A DNA stretch of 15,929 bases from Bacteroidales bacterium UBA4347 (GCA_002394185.1 DGTB01000080.1:1-15929); one strand, 5' to 3'. Counted from the stretch's first letter, positions 6,052 through 13,959 are shown. The notes: generated by a model from the sequence alone, not told the origin. A program made the numbers and translations.

Positions 6052-8055
6052 TCATTCCATTTTCATTTCAGATCCGATGGCATAGCCTGTGCGCTCGCCT
6101 TCTGCGGTGGGTTCGCCGGTAGTGATGCTGATCTGGGCCTCGTTGACGCCTTGTTCTTGCATATAGCGTTGTATGATGTTGTTCCACATGGTGTAGCGGA
6201 ACGACACGGAGTCGTTGTCGGTGGCAGGCATGCGCTGCTCAAGGGTGATGAGCACCAGAGAGTCGCTTTTGGCAATGGTGGCCAGGTCGGAGAGAAGGTG
6301 GTACTGCTCGGAGGTGAAGCCACGCTGGTCGGGGTCGATGGCAATGAAGTCGAGGTTGCTGTTGCTCATGCCAAGGGCGTTGCCGAGGGCGCGTACGGGC
6401 GAGGTGGCCACCTTCACCAGCAGGTTGCCCAGGGTCTTCCATACGAGTTTCATGTAGTTGAATTCGGGGCTGTCCACGTTGCCCTTGATGGGCAGGTCGA
6501 TGAGTATTTTGTCGTCTTTGTCGCGCAGGATATAGAGGGCGGTCTTGAGGGGCACCTTCATTTCGGGGTCCACATCCTTGCGGCGGCTACCGACGCGGGC
6601 CTTGTAGATGTCGATTTTGTTCTGGTTGTCAAGCTGGCTGTTGTTGATGGTCAGACGGGTGGTGAGGCCAAAGATGCCGTCCTCGATGGGCTGGCCGGTG
6701 TAGGCCACGGCCCAGGGGCTGAGCTGCCGCATGTCGAGGCCTTTGATGGAGAGGAACAGGTCCTGATGCTGTTTCCAGTCGTTGAGGTCGCCATTCCATT
6801 TCACCATCAGATGGCCACCGCCGGGCAGTGTGGCACGCAGTTTGGCATTGTTGCCACCGGCCAGGGTGAGGTCGTTGGCCTCGATGTTGAGGTTGGTGAC
6901 GGGGAAGAGGAAGGGGTCGGGGAGGGTGTGGTCAGAATAGGACAGGTTGCAGTCCTTGACGGCCAACTGTCCCACGTGGAGCTTGAGGGGGGTGGAGGAG
7001 GTCGTCGAGGAGTCTTGTTTTTCTGGGGTTTCCGGGTTATTCATTGATTCCGGTTCTCCCGGCAGGAGGATGTTGTCCAGGGTGCTGTGGTCGGCCCACT
7101 GTTCGTAGTGAGCATCCAGGCCGGTGAGGGTGATGCTGGCGATGTCGTAGCTGTTGGCGTCGAGGTTGATGTTGTTCACCTTGACGTCCAGTCGGGCCAA
7201 GTGGGCCACGGGCGACGGAGCGTCTTTTTGCTGCAGGCTGACGTTGTTCAGTGTCACCGTGCCGCCGATGCGGCTCTTCAGTATTTCGCTGATGGTGCCT
7301 TCGGCCTTGAGGTTGGCATGCAGGCTGCCGCCGAGGTGGCTGGGTTGCAGCACACCCTCGGTCAAGGGTTCGATGTTCTTCAATGCAAAGTCTTCCAGTG
7401 TGGCTGTCAGGTTGTATTTCCCGCCCTGAGCGTCGTAGCCTCCATCGATGGAGAGGCGTCCGCCCTCGTCGAATCCTATGCGGAGTCCGCCCTCACTCTG
7501 CTCTTCGCCGCCGAGTACGAATCCCGGTACACGTAGACCGATGTGAGGCAGGTGCCATTGTTTACCCGACTTCGCGTCGCGGTAGTTCACCTCGGCATGA
7601 CTCAAGCGTATGTTGTAGAATTTCAGTACCCAGTCGCTCGGTGTGGTATCGGTGTCGTCCTCTGTCGAGTCGCTGGCAAAGTGGTCTATGATGCTCTGGA
7701 AATTGAAGGTCTCTCCGTTCTGCACCAGGTTGGCTTTCAGGCCAGACAGGGTGATGTGTTTCAGATTTACCGTGTGGCCGAGAAGTTTAAGGAGGCTGGC
7801 CTTGACGTCCAAGGTGTCAAAACTGGCGAAAACGTCGCTGCCGTTATCTTCATAGAGGCTGAGTCCGTGCACGGCCACATGGCCTGTGTACACATTCAGC
7901 TTCAGCCCCTCGATATTCACTTTGCGCCCCACCAACTCCTCGCCGTGGTTGTTGATGTAGCTCTTGGCTATCGGTGCAGCAACGAGTGTGGCTATGAAGA
8001 TGATTCCCAGCAGAATCCCTATTATCCACAATGCTATTTTCAGTCCCCGTTTCAT
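6052..8055 (-). CDS. DUF748 / AsmA-like inner-membrane-anchored envelope protein
   Basis: 667 aa. One N-terminal membrane segment (about residues 7-29, preceded by MKRGLK) anchors a large periplasmic part. This part is built of repeated strands of the form 'linear hydrophobic + polar', such as VNIEGLKLNVYTGHVAVHGLSLYE and VNLKHITLSGLKANL, as in AsmA-like proteins. A Ser/Thr/Pro/Glu-rich linker lies at 331-356. The DUF748 signature occurs at about 500-560: VPLKTALYILRDKDDKI, LPIKGNVDSPEF and WKTLGNLLVKVATSP. The C-terminal part (about 575-660) resembles the OmpA-like end seen in this family. AsmA-like proteins are linked to envelope lipid transport and outer-membrane biogenesis; a role here is inferred from family only. 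The upstream gap of 95 bp has an AT-alternating stretch (8054-8080) next to the start. parE follows after 7 bp. Confidence 0.87.
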   Translation of the reverse strand: MKRGLKIALWIIGILLGIIFIATLVAAPIAKSYINNHGEELVGRKVNIEGLKLNVYTGHVAVHGLSLYEDNGSDVFASFDTLDVKASLLKLLGHTVNLKHITLSGLKANLVQNGETFNFQSIIDHFASDSTEDDTDTTPSDWVLKFYNIRLSHAEVNYRDAKSGKQWHLPHIGLRVPGFVLGGEEQSEGGLRIGFDEGGRLSIDGGYDAQGGKYNLTATLEDFALKNIEPLTEGVLQPSHLGGSLHANLKAEGTISEILKSRIGGTVTLNNVSLQQKDAPSPVAHLARLDVKVNNINLDANSYDIASITLTGLDAHYEQWADHSTLDNILLPGEPESMNNPETPEKQDSSTTSSTPLKLHVGQLAVKDCNLSYSDHTLPDPFLFPVTNLNIEANDLTLAGGNNAKLRATLPGGGHLMVKWNGDLNDWKQHQDLFLSIKGLDMRQLSPWAVAYTGQPIEDGIFGLTTRLTINNSQLDNQNKIDIYKARVGSRRKDVDPEMKVPLKTALYILRDKDDKILIDLPIKGNVDSPEFNYMKLVWKTLGNLLVKVATSPVRALGNALGMSNSNLDFIAIDPDQRGFTSEQYHLLSDLATIAKSDSLVLITLEQRMPATDNDSVSFRYTMWNNIIQRYMQEQGVNEAQISITTGEPTAEGERTGYAIGSEMKME

Positions 8056-8150
8056 ATATATTGTATATATATTATATAGTGTGATAACGCACCCTTCGGC
8101 ACTTTATTGTGCTGTTCCGAAAAATAAAATTGCACCGCTTCCGCAAGCCC
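8056..8150. other. Gap between nadD and the DUF748 gene, with alternating A/T tract
   Basis: These 95 bp contain an almost pure A/T tract right before the DUF748 start (8054-8080, ATATATA-TTG-TATATAT arrangement), a palindromic and easily melted stretch. A weak hairpin (GCTTGCGGAAGC on the minus strand) follows the nadD stop, and TATTTTTC further on resembles a -7 box (7 of 8 matches) but has no good -33 partner. Whether transcription restarts here is unresolved. Confidence 0.4.
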
Positions 8151-8729
8151 TTACTGCTCGTAGAAGTGCATCTCTGTAAGGTACTGGTAAACAGGTTCTG
8201 TAAGTAGGTATCGCACGTCTTTTTTCTCGGCGATTTGGCGACGGATATAGCTTGACGAGATGTCCATCATAGGCACCTCGGCCATTTCTACATGCGGGTG
8301 CGATGCCAGTTTGCAGTGCTCGCTTCCCGGGCGGGGATAGACGTGCAGGCGGTAGTGCTCAAGGATGTATTCGTAGTTGCGCCAGCGTTCGAAGGTGGCC
8401 AGATTGTCGCTGCCCATGATAAGACTGAATTCGCGGTCGGGGTATTTCTCGCCCAGAGCCGCCAGGGTCACCACAGTATAGCTCGGTATAGGAAGGTGCA
8501 TCTCGATGTCGCACACTCGCAGGTGGTAGTTGTCGTCCACCGCCCGGCGCACCATCTGCAGCCTGTGGTGGTCGGCCAGCAGGGTTGAGCGCTCCTTCAG
8601 TGGGTTCTGCGGACTCACCACGAACCATACTTCGTCGATTCCATCCTGTTGTGCCATTGTGTTGGCAATCACCAGATGCCCCACATGGATGGGGTTGAAG
8701 GACCCGAAGAAAAGCGCCGTGCGTTTCAT
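8151..8729 (-). CDS. nadD: Nicotinate-nucleotide adenylyltransferase
   Basis: Converts nicotinate mononucleotide and ATP to deamido-NAD in NAD biosynthesis; cytoplasmic. It has 192 aa, standard size. The nucleotidyltransferase signature GSFNPIHVGH is at 9-18, SPQNPLK at 39-45 binds nicotinate mononucleotide, MGSDNL is at 105-110, and ISSSYIR at 157-163 is the family's second signature. GSFNPIH and the NPLK loop separate it from CoaD. The ATG at 8727-8729 is chosen; a TTG directly before it would add one residue. The A of this ATG is also the last base of the upstream gene's TGA (TGATG), so translation is probably coupled to the exported protein encoded upstream. Confidence 0.96.
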   Translation of the reverse strand: MKRTALFFGSFNPIHVGHLVIANTMAQQDGIDEVWFVVSPQNPLKERSTLLADHHRLQMVRRAVDDNYHLRVCDIEMHLPIPSYTVVTLAALGEKYPDREFSLIMGSDNLATFERWRNYEYILEHYRLHVYPRPGSEHCKLASHPHVEMAEVPMMDISSSYIRRQIAEKKDVRYLLTEPVYQYLTEMHFYEQ

Positions 8730-9325
8730 CAATAGTATTTATAGGCAGTCTCTATCTTCACATGGCGAAGCTTGGTGCCTTTGAAAGTGTAGATCTCGGC
8801 CACCTCGCCGGCGCCCGAAATCACTTTCAGCACGGAAACGTCCGAGGTGTACGATTTGGGGTATTTCTTGAAGAACACGCGGAACACTTCGTCTTTCGAC
8901 ATTCCCACATGCACGCCGTTGGCCAGCACGATTTCGGGGTCGTTGATGCGGCCGCCGAGCAATTCAACCTTGTTCGTCCAGATGGAATAGAACATGTCCA
9001 GATAGCTGTCGTCCAGTCGTTTCATGCGGTTCACGCTCACCTCCATCGAGTCGAAGTATTCGCGGTAGCCGCTTTCGCGGTACCAGTGCAGCTGGTTGTC
9101 GGTGATGTATTGTTCCATCGACTCCCACTCCCCGAAGGGGTAGATTACATAGTTCGAAAGCGAGTAGACCGTCATCGTGTCGGTGTACACCTTGATGTCT
9201 TTAATCATGTACTCCTCGCGTCCGAAGTTCATCATTCGCATGGCTTTGGCGCGCGATGCCACTTGCTGTGAGAAAGCCATCGTGCTGCACAGCACCAGGG
9301 CTGCTATGGTCAGTATTCTTTTCAT
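8729..9325 (-). CDS. Exported hypothetical protein with a BamE/SmpA-like motif
   Basis: 198 aa with a clear signal peptide (MKRILTIAALVLCSTMAFS, cleavage likely after S19, leaving N-terminal Gln). C13 is not in a convincing lipobox, so this looks periplasmic or secreted rather than a lipoprotein. The C-terminal half has NGVHVGMSKDEVFRVFFKKYP (136-156), followed by strands VLKVISGAGEVAEIYTF and TKLRHVKIE. The 'GMSKDEV...F' turn-helix plus strands is seen in BamE/SmpA-like small envelope proteins, so a related fold is a reasonable guess. The N-terminal half (about 25-125, many Tyr and Met) is not recognised. Its stop overlaps the nadD start by one base. No full promoter was found upstream; TATATTTT/TATTTTTT around 9335-9342 is a weak -7 candidate. 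Confidence 0.8.
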   Translation of the reverse strand: MKRILTIAALVLCSTMAFSQQVASRAKAMRMMNFGREEYMIKDIKVYTDTMTVYSLSNYVIYPFGEWESMEQYITDNQLHWYRESGYREYFDSMEVSVNRMKRLDDSYLDMFYSIWTNKVELLGGRINDPEIVLANGVHVGMSKDEVFRVFFKKYPKSYTSDVSVLKVISGAGEVAEIYTFKGTKLRHVKIETAYKYY

Positions 9326-9454
9326 CTTTTTATACTAAAAAATATACTTCATAACGCTAAAACTCTTCCTTTATTGCATGTGGGAATAAAAAAATATGCC
9401 ATCGACCTTCCAACGTCCACCATGGCTTCTGTGTGGCAGATGATTAGATATAGA

Positions 9455-9488
9455 ATAAGGGGTGCGGAACTTGTTCCGCACCCCTTAT
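9455..9488 (-). terminator. Hairpin terminator of the T9SS cargo gene
   Basis: A perfect 16-bp inverted repeat, ATAAGGGGTGCGGAAC (9455-9470) and GTTCCGCACCCCTTAT (9473-9488), with a 2-base centre. The top of the stem must open to form a loop. It lies 32 bases after the stop at 9521. On the minus strand the tail (TCTATAT) is a weak U-tract; on the plus strand two T-runs follow at 9495-9499 and 9504-9509. It therefore may work in either direction, but only the minus strand has a gene leading into it. Confidence 0.75.
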
Positions 9489-9520
9489 GGAATGTTTTTG
9501 CCGTTTTTTGGTAAGCGTAG

Positions 9521-11443
9521 TTACTTCACAATGGTCAGACGCTCGGAGGCGACACCCTTGTCGGTGGTGACACTGATGAAGTAGACACCCTGGGCGAGGT
9601 CTCTGACGTTGAGTTCGAGCATGTCGACATTGACGTTCTCCTCGCTGAGGATGGTGCGGCCCATGGCGTCGACCATCTTATAGCTGCGGATGGTGCTCTC
9701 GGCGCTGATGTAGGCCATCTCGGTGGCGGGGTTGGGATAGGTCTTGATTGCGATGCTGGCCTCCACGGCGGTGATGCCGACGGTGGGGTCGTTGCCGGTC
9801 ATCAGGAAGTCACTCTGGGTGGCGTTGGCCACGGTGCGGTGCAGCATGTCGGTGCCGTAGTCGTTGACAAAAGCCACAAGGCGGCATTTGTTGGCGCGGA
9901 AGGTGTTGGGGAGGGTGTAGGTGAAGGTCTTGCTGTAGGTGCTGCCTGCGGTGGTGGTGGTGAAGGCATCGGCATCGCCCCAGATGTTACTGAGGGTGGC
10001 GCGGATCACATGGTTGTTGACATAGTTGTTGATGTACGACTGGGTAGCGGCATTGGCCTGGCGGCCCAGGATGCTGTCCTCGGTGATGAAGAGCGACAGG
10101 CGGGGTTCGGCACCGGCAAAGTCTCTGATGAATTGGCCATTGACGGTGACGCTCAGCTGGCGGGTCTGCGGGTTGTAGTTGAGGTCGCTGAGGTTAATGG
10201 TTAAGTAGGCGGGCATCGCCGTGGCGTTCATGAACTGGTTGGAGATAGTGTTGACATCGCTCACGCTGCCAACCACACCACCTGCGCCGGGACCGTCGGC
10301 GGTCTCAGCGTTGCGGTCGAGGGTCATGGCGGGGGCGAAGGTTCCTTCCGTGCCGTAGAGGGCGGTGAGCTGCTCCGAGGCATTGATGGTCATGGCGTCT
10401 GTGCCGTAGCCTGCGTGGTGAGACACCCAGCAGATGCGGTTCTCATAGCCCTGATAGGCCTGCTGCAGGCGCTCGTGGCCGCCGGGGCAGTACTGGCACT
10501 GGCCGGTGGTGAAGTGTTCCAGCAGGGAGGTGCGCTGGGTGGCCGTCGAGGGATCGTAGACGTTGATGCTCGTGCTGGCATTGTTGTCACTGGCATCATC
10601 ATCGGCCTGGCCGTTGGGCAGGCTCACCGTGACGTTGAGGGTGGCGGTGCCGATGGCGTTCACGCTGGTGCTGAGAGTATGGGTATAGGTGGTGAAAGGG
10701 GCTACATTGACGCCCGTGACGTTGGCAGTCTGCTGGCTGCCGTTGCCGGCGGTGTAGTCAACCTGGAACGAGGTCAGGGGAGCCGTACCATTGTTGCGCA
10801 CGGTTACGTTGAAGTTGAAGTTGCCACCCATCGGAGCATAGCCGGGGGCGTTGACGCCGGTGCAAGCAATGGAGTTGGCGGACATGACCTTGACGGCGAT
10901 GTCGTCAACGATGGTGTAGTAGCCGTCGCCATGGTTGACGAAAGCGATGTAGATGTTCTGTCCGGCATAGGAGGAAAGGTCGACTATTGCGTCGTTCATG
11001 CCGGGGCCATAGGTGGTGCCGTCCATCACGAAGTCTGCTACCTCGGTGAAGTCGGTTTTTTCGGTGCCCGTGGTGGAAACCATCACGCGGACCTTCTCAG
11101 GATAACTGGCATTGTAGCCGAATACCTGGAAGTAGAGCGAGTATCCGCTCGCCGGCACATTGATTTGCGGCGTAACCATCCAGCGGTCGCAGTCGTTGCC
11201 CTGCGGCTCGGTCCACGATATGGAGGCGGCAGCGGTGTTGCCGTCGCTGCTCACCTGGGTGACCTGCCAACTCTTGTTGAAAGAGGAGTAGTTGTCGCTG
11301 TTGACGAGTTCATCAGCATAGACAATCCAGCCGGTGGGCATCCCCGAGGTGATGCCGGTGAAATCTTCCGACCAGGCGGTTTGGGCTTTCGCAGCCATGC
11401 CGAGGGTCAGTGCTGCTGCCAGAAAAAGTAAGGATTTTTTCAT
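9521..11443 (-). CDS. Type IX-secreted multidomain protein (choice-of-anchor J, CARDB, Omp28-like, T9SS sorting domain)
   Basis: 640 aa. The signal peptide is at 1-20 (cleaves before Q21). Residues about 22-187 resemble the jelly-roll 'choice-of-anchor J'/cleaved-adhesin domain: WSEDFTG...MPTGW at the start, DRWMVTPQI, and a HGDGYYTIVDDIAV end. About 200-297 is a CARDB-like Ig fold (FNVTVRNNGTAPLTSFQVDY). About 305-550 is Omp28-like, beginning LLEHFTTGQCQYCPGGHE with a thioredoxin-like CxxC (C316, C319). Residues 567-640 are a Por sorting domain: KTYPNPATE, MVDAMGRTILSE, LNVRDLAQGVYFISVTTDKG and a final RLTIVK. By family knowledge this means outer-membrane translocation by T9SS and surface anchoring or release. 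Binding target and activity are unknown. A -7 box lies at 11482-11489, divergent from tex. Confidence 0.9.
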   Translation of the reverse strand: MKKSLLFLAAALTLGMAAKAQTAWSEDFTGITSGMPTGWIVYADELVNSDNYSSFNKSWQVTQVSSDGNTAAASISWTEPQGNDCDRWMVTPQINVPASGYSLYFQVFGYNASYPEKVRVMVSTTGTEKTDFTEVADFVMDGTTYGPGMNDAIVDLSSYAGQNIYIAFVNHGDGYYTIVDDIAVKVMSANSIACTGVNAPGYAPMGGNFNFNVTVRNNGTAPLTSFQVDYTAGNGSQQTANVTGVNVAPFTTYTHTLSTSVNAIGTATLNVTVSLPNGQADDDASDNNASTSINVYDPSTATQRTSLLEHFTTGQCQYCPGGHERLQQAYQGYENRICWVSHHAGYGTDAMTINASEQLTALYGTEGTFAPAMTLDRNAETADGPGAGGVVGSVSDVNTISNQFMNATAMPAYLTINLSDLNYNPQTRQLSVTVNGQFIRDFAGAEPRLSLFITEDSILGRQANAATQSYINNYVNNHVIRATLSNIWGDADAFTTTTAGSTYSKTFTYTLPNTFRANKCRLVAFVNDYGTDMLHRTVANATQSDFLMTGNDPTVGITAVEASIAIKTYPNPATEMAYISAESTIRSYKMVDAMGRTILSEENVNVDMLELNVRDLAQGVYFISVTTDKGVASERLTIVK

Positions 11444-11481
11444 AATGTTGTGGTATTAATTAATAATTGTTTTTCAAGGTG

Positions 11482-11489
11482 CAAAAATA
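11482..11489 (-). promoter_or_regulatory. -7 box of the T9SS cargo gene
   Basis: TATTTTTG on the minus strand, within TGTATTTTTGCA (11491-11480). No convincing TTTG lies 19-21 bp upstream. The predicted leader is about 33 nt. Together with the tex -7 region it forms a 12-bp inverted repeat (TGCAAAAATACA 11480-11491 / TGTATTTTTGCA 11542-11553). Confidence 0.6.
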
Positions 11490-11543
11490 CATATATTTTT
11501 TAATATGGCGATGTTTTTTTTCTAAAAATCTTCATATTTTTTG

Positions 11544-11551
11544 TATTTTTG
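11544..11551 (+). promoter_or_regulatory. -7 box of tex, placed 4 bp before the start codon
   Basis: TATTTTTG matches TAnnTTTG exactly; its final G is followed by CATC and then the ATG at 11556. Bacteroidota transcripts usually begin a few bases after this box, which puts the first base at or next to the A of ATG. No good -33 TTTG is seen at 19-21 bp. No other full -7 match was found in the divergent gap. Confidence 0.6.
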
Positions 11552-11555
11552 CATC

Positions 11556-13637
11556 ATGAATTATGCCACTGTTATAGCCAACCGACTGGAACTCAATGTT
11601 CGCCAAGTCGAGAAAACCATCGAATTGCTCGAGTCCGGCGCCACTGTGCCCTTCATAGCACGCTATCGCAAAGAGGTTACGGGCTCCCTCAACGAGGTTC
11701 AGATCGCCGCCATACGCGACCTTCTGCTCCGCCTCAAAGAACTTGACAAGCGTCGCGAGGCCATCATACAGTCTATCGACGAACAGGGAAAACTCACCGA
11801 CGATCTGCGGCAGAAACTTCTTGCCGTCGAGACCCTTACCGACCTTGAGGACCTCTATTTGCCCTATCGTCCCAAGCGTCGCACCCGCGCCACCATCGCC
11901 ATCGAGAAAGGCCTTGAGCCTCTCGCCGACGCCATTATGCGTGGTCAGGACGTCAGCGGCCGCAGCGATGAGGACCTGCAGGGTGCTCGCGACATCGTTG
12001 CCGAGCGCATCAGCGAGGATGCCGCCGCACGCAACCGCGTGCGCAATGTCTTCCGTCGCCGCGCCATGCTCTCCTCCGCACTGGCACGCGGCGTGGATGC
12101 CGACGACGAACGTGTGGGCAAGTTCGAGTCTTGGATCGACTGGAAAGAGCCCATTGCCAAAGCTCCATCGCACCGCATTCTGGCCCTCTTCCGTGGCGAA
12201 GAGGCCGGTGTGCTCAAAGTGCATGTGCGTCCCGACAGCGACGACGATGCCCTCGACGCCCTCCGTCCCAGGCACAAGATATCGGAACAGTACGAGATGG
12301 CCATTGCCGACAGTTACAAGCGCCTCGTCATGCCCAGCATCGAGACCGAATTCCGCAACCAGTTGAAGGAGAAAGCCGACAAGGAGGCCATCCGCGTTTT
12401 CGCCGAGAACCTGCGCCAGCTGCTCCTCGCCGCCCCCATGGGGCAGAAGCGCACCCTGGCCATCGACCCCGGTTTCCGCACCGGTTGCAAGGTCGTCTGC
12501 CTCGACGCCCAGGGGCAGCTGCTCCACAACGAGACCATCTATCCTTTCACCTCCGTGCGCGAAGAACGTGCTGCTGTCAACAAGCTCGAGGCTCTGGTGG
12601 AGGCTTTTCATATCGAGGCCATAGCCATTGGCAACGGCACCGCCGGCCGCGAGACCGAGGAGGTGGTGCAGAAGTGCCATTTCAACCGCAAGGTCATAGC
12701 CGTCAGCGTCAGCGAAGCCGGCGCCAGCGTCTACAGCGCCAGCGAGGTGGCCCGCCGCGAGTTCCCCGACTACGACATCACCGTCCGCGGCGCCGTCAGC
12801 ATCGGCCGCCGCCTCATGGACCCCCTCTCCGAGCTGGTCAAGATCGACCCCAAGAGCATCGGCGTGGGTCAGTATCAGCACGATGTGGATCAGAAGCTCC
12901 TCGCCGCCAGCCTTGGCGACACCGTCGTCAGCTGTGTCAACAGTGTCGGCGTGGAACTCAACACCGCCAGCCGCGAGCTGCTGAGCTATGTCAGCGGCAT
13001 CGGCCCGGCCCTGGCCGACAAGATTGTGGCCCACCGCAATCAGAACGGCGCCTTCGCCGACCGACAGGCATTGCACCAGGTGAAGGGTCTTGGCGACAAG
13101 GCTTTCGAGCAGTGCGCCGGCTTCCTGCGTGTCCGCGAAAGCGCCAACCCCCTCGACCGCAGTGCCGTCCACCCCGAACGCTACGCCCTTGTGGAGCGCA
13201 TGGCGGCCTCTGTCGGCACGGATGTGGCCACCCTGATGAGCGACAAGGAGTTGCGCTCGCGCATCGTTTTGGACGATTTTGTGTCCGACGATTGCGGATT
13301 GCCCACCCTTCAGGATATTATGAAGGAGCTGGAAAAGCCCGGCCTCGACCCGCGTGCACGGTTTGAGGTGTTCGAGTTCGACAAGAATGTCACCCGTATC
13401 GAGGATGTCAAAGAGGGAATGGTGCTGCCGGGCATCGTCACCAACATCACGGCCTTCGGCGCCTTTGTCGACATCGGGGTGCACCAGGACGGCCTGATAC
13501 ACATAAGCCAAATGGCCTCGCGCAGGGTCAATGACCCCTCGGAGGTGGTGCATCTGCATCAGCACTTGAAAGTGAAGGTACTCGACGTGGACCTTCGACG
13601 CCGTCGCATCAGCCTTACGCTGCGGGGCGTGGAATAG
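11556..13637 (+). CDS. tex: Tex-family RNA-binding transcription accessory protein
   Basis: 693 aa; Tex proteins run to roughly 700-780 aa. They bind nucleic acids and affect transcription, and are cytoplasmic. Domains in order: N-terminal helical region (TIELLESGATVPFIARYRKEVTGSLNE, about 21-47); YqgF/RNase H-like fold beginning RTLAIDPGFRTGCKVVCLD (about 299-317); helix-hairpin-helix pair (LSYVSGIGPALADKIVAHR and VKGLGDKAFEQCAGFLRV, about 476-526); C-terminal S1 domain (GMVLPGIVTNITAFGAFVDIGVHQDGLIHISQM, about 621-653), ending soon after. The ATG at 11556 gives the usual family N-terminus; an in-frame TTG 15 bases upstream lies against the -7 box and is rejected. The next Met is over 120 codons further in. 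The gene ends 2 bp before the stop of a convergent regulator gene, and I see no hairpin between them. Confidence 0.96.
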   Translation: MNYATVIANRLELNVRQVEKTIELLESGATVPFIARYRKEVTGSLNEVQIAAIRDLLLRLKELDKRREAIIQSIDEQGKLTDDLRQKLLAVETLTDLEDLYLPYRPKRRTRATIAIEKGLEPLADAIMRGQDVSGRSDEDLQGARDIVAERISEDAAARNRVRNVFRRRAMLSSALARGVDADDERVGKFESWIDWKEPIAKAPSHRILALFRGEEAGVLKVHVRPDSDDDALDALRPRHKISEQYEMAIADSYKRLVMPSIETEFRNQLKEKADKEAIRVFAENLRQLLLAAPMGQKRTLAIDPGFRTGCKVVCLDAQGQLLHNETIYPFTSVREERAAVNKLEALVEAFHIEAIAIGNGTAGRETEEVVQKCHFNRKVIAVSVSEAGASVYSASEVARREFPDYDITVRGAVSIGRRLMDPLSELVKIDPKSIGVGQYQHDVDQKLLAASLGDTVVSCVNSVGVELNTASRELLSYVSGIGPALADKIVAHRNQNGAFADRQALHQVKGLGDKAFEQCAGFLRVRESANPLDRSAVHPERYALVERMAASVGTDVATLMSDKELRSRIVLDDFVSDDCGLPTLQDIMKELEKPGLDPRARFEVFEFDKNVTRIEDVKEGMVLPGIVTNITAFGAFVDIGVHQDGLIHISQMASRRVNDPSEVVHLHQHLKVKVLDVDLRRRRISLTLRGVE

Positions 13638-13639
13638 GT

Positions 13640-13867
13640 TCAGGCTTTCTTCAAAGTCTTCGGGTCGGTGGCGCTGTATTCCAGTATGTCGCCGGGCTGG
13701 CAGTTAAGCTCTTTGCAAATAGCATTCAGTGTGGAGAAACGGATGGCGCGTGCCTTGCCGGTTTTCAGAATGCTCATGTTCGCTATGGTGATGCCAACGC
13801 GCTCGCTGAGCTCGGTGAGCGACATCTTCCTTTTGGCCATCATCACGTCCAAATTTACGATAATCAT
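13640..13867 (-). CDS. YozG-type Xre-family helix-turn-helix regulator (orphan)
   Basis: 75 aa, nearly all a Cro/CI-type HTH domain. Residues 1-14 (MIIVNLDVMMAKRK), the HTH core LTELSERVGITIANMSILKTGKA (17-39), IRFSTLNAICKELNCQPGDILEY (42-64) and a short tail. This is the pattern of small YozG-like DNA-binding proteins, which are cytoplasmic. In many genomes that family sits beside a DUF2975 membrane protein; none is present here. The neighbours are tex (convergent, 2-bp gap) and the sppA 3' end. Its promoter (13900-13930) is a full match and shares an extended sequence with the two promoters near 344-425. Targets are unknown; self-regulation is possible but no clear operator is visible. Confidence 0.92.
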   Translation of the reverse strand: MIIVNLDVMMAKRKMSLTELSERVGITIANMSILKTGKARAIRFSTLNAICKELNCQPGDILEYSATDPKTLKKA

Positions 13868-13899
13868 AAAGTTTCTTCTTGGTCTTTAATATTGAATTG

Positions 13900-13930
13900 C
13901 AAAAGTACTACTTTTTCCGCCATTGGCAAA
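13900..13930 (-). promoter_or_regulatory. Promoter of the Xre regulator gene
   Basis: Read on the minus strand: TTTG at 13930-13927, 19 bp, TACTTTTG at 13907-13900, a full consensus match. The leader is about 27 nt. The T-run before the -33 box (13937-13928) lies 23 bases past the sppA hairpin, so the end of sppA transcription and the start of this gene are packed into about 90 bp. Confidence 0.85.
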
Positions 13931-13959
13931 AAAAAACTTCTGCAACGGTATGAAGGGGT

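Noticed and set aside
6013..7047. Plus-strand open frame over the DUF748 gene
   Set aside because: No domain or signal is recognisable, and the minus-strand frame has a consistent membrane anchor and family signature.
8151..8729. Reading this gene as coaD (phosphopantetheine adenylyltransferase)
   Set aside because: GSFNPIHVGH, the NPLK loop and ISSSYIR are NadD features; CoaD has a GTFDP-type start and is shorter.
11532..13565. Antisense open frame of 677 codons over tex
   Set aside because: Low-complexity Gly/Ala/Val/His product with no recognisable domain, on the opposite strand of a complete tex gene; same codon-bias artefact.
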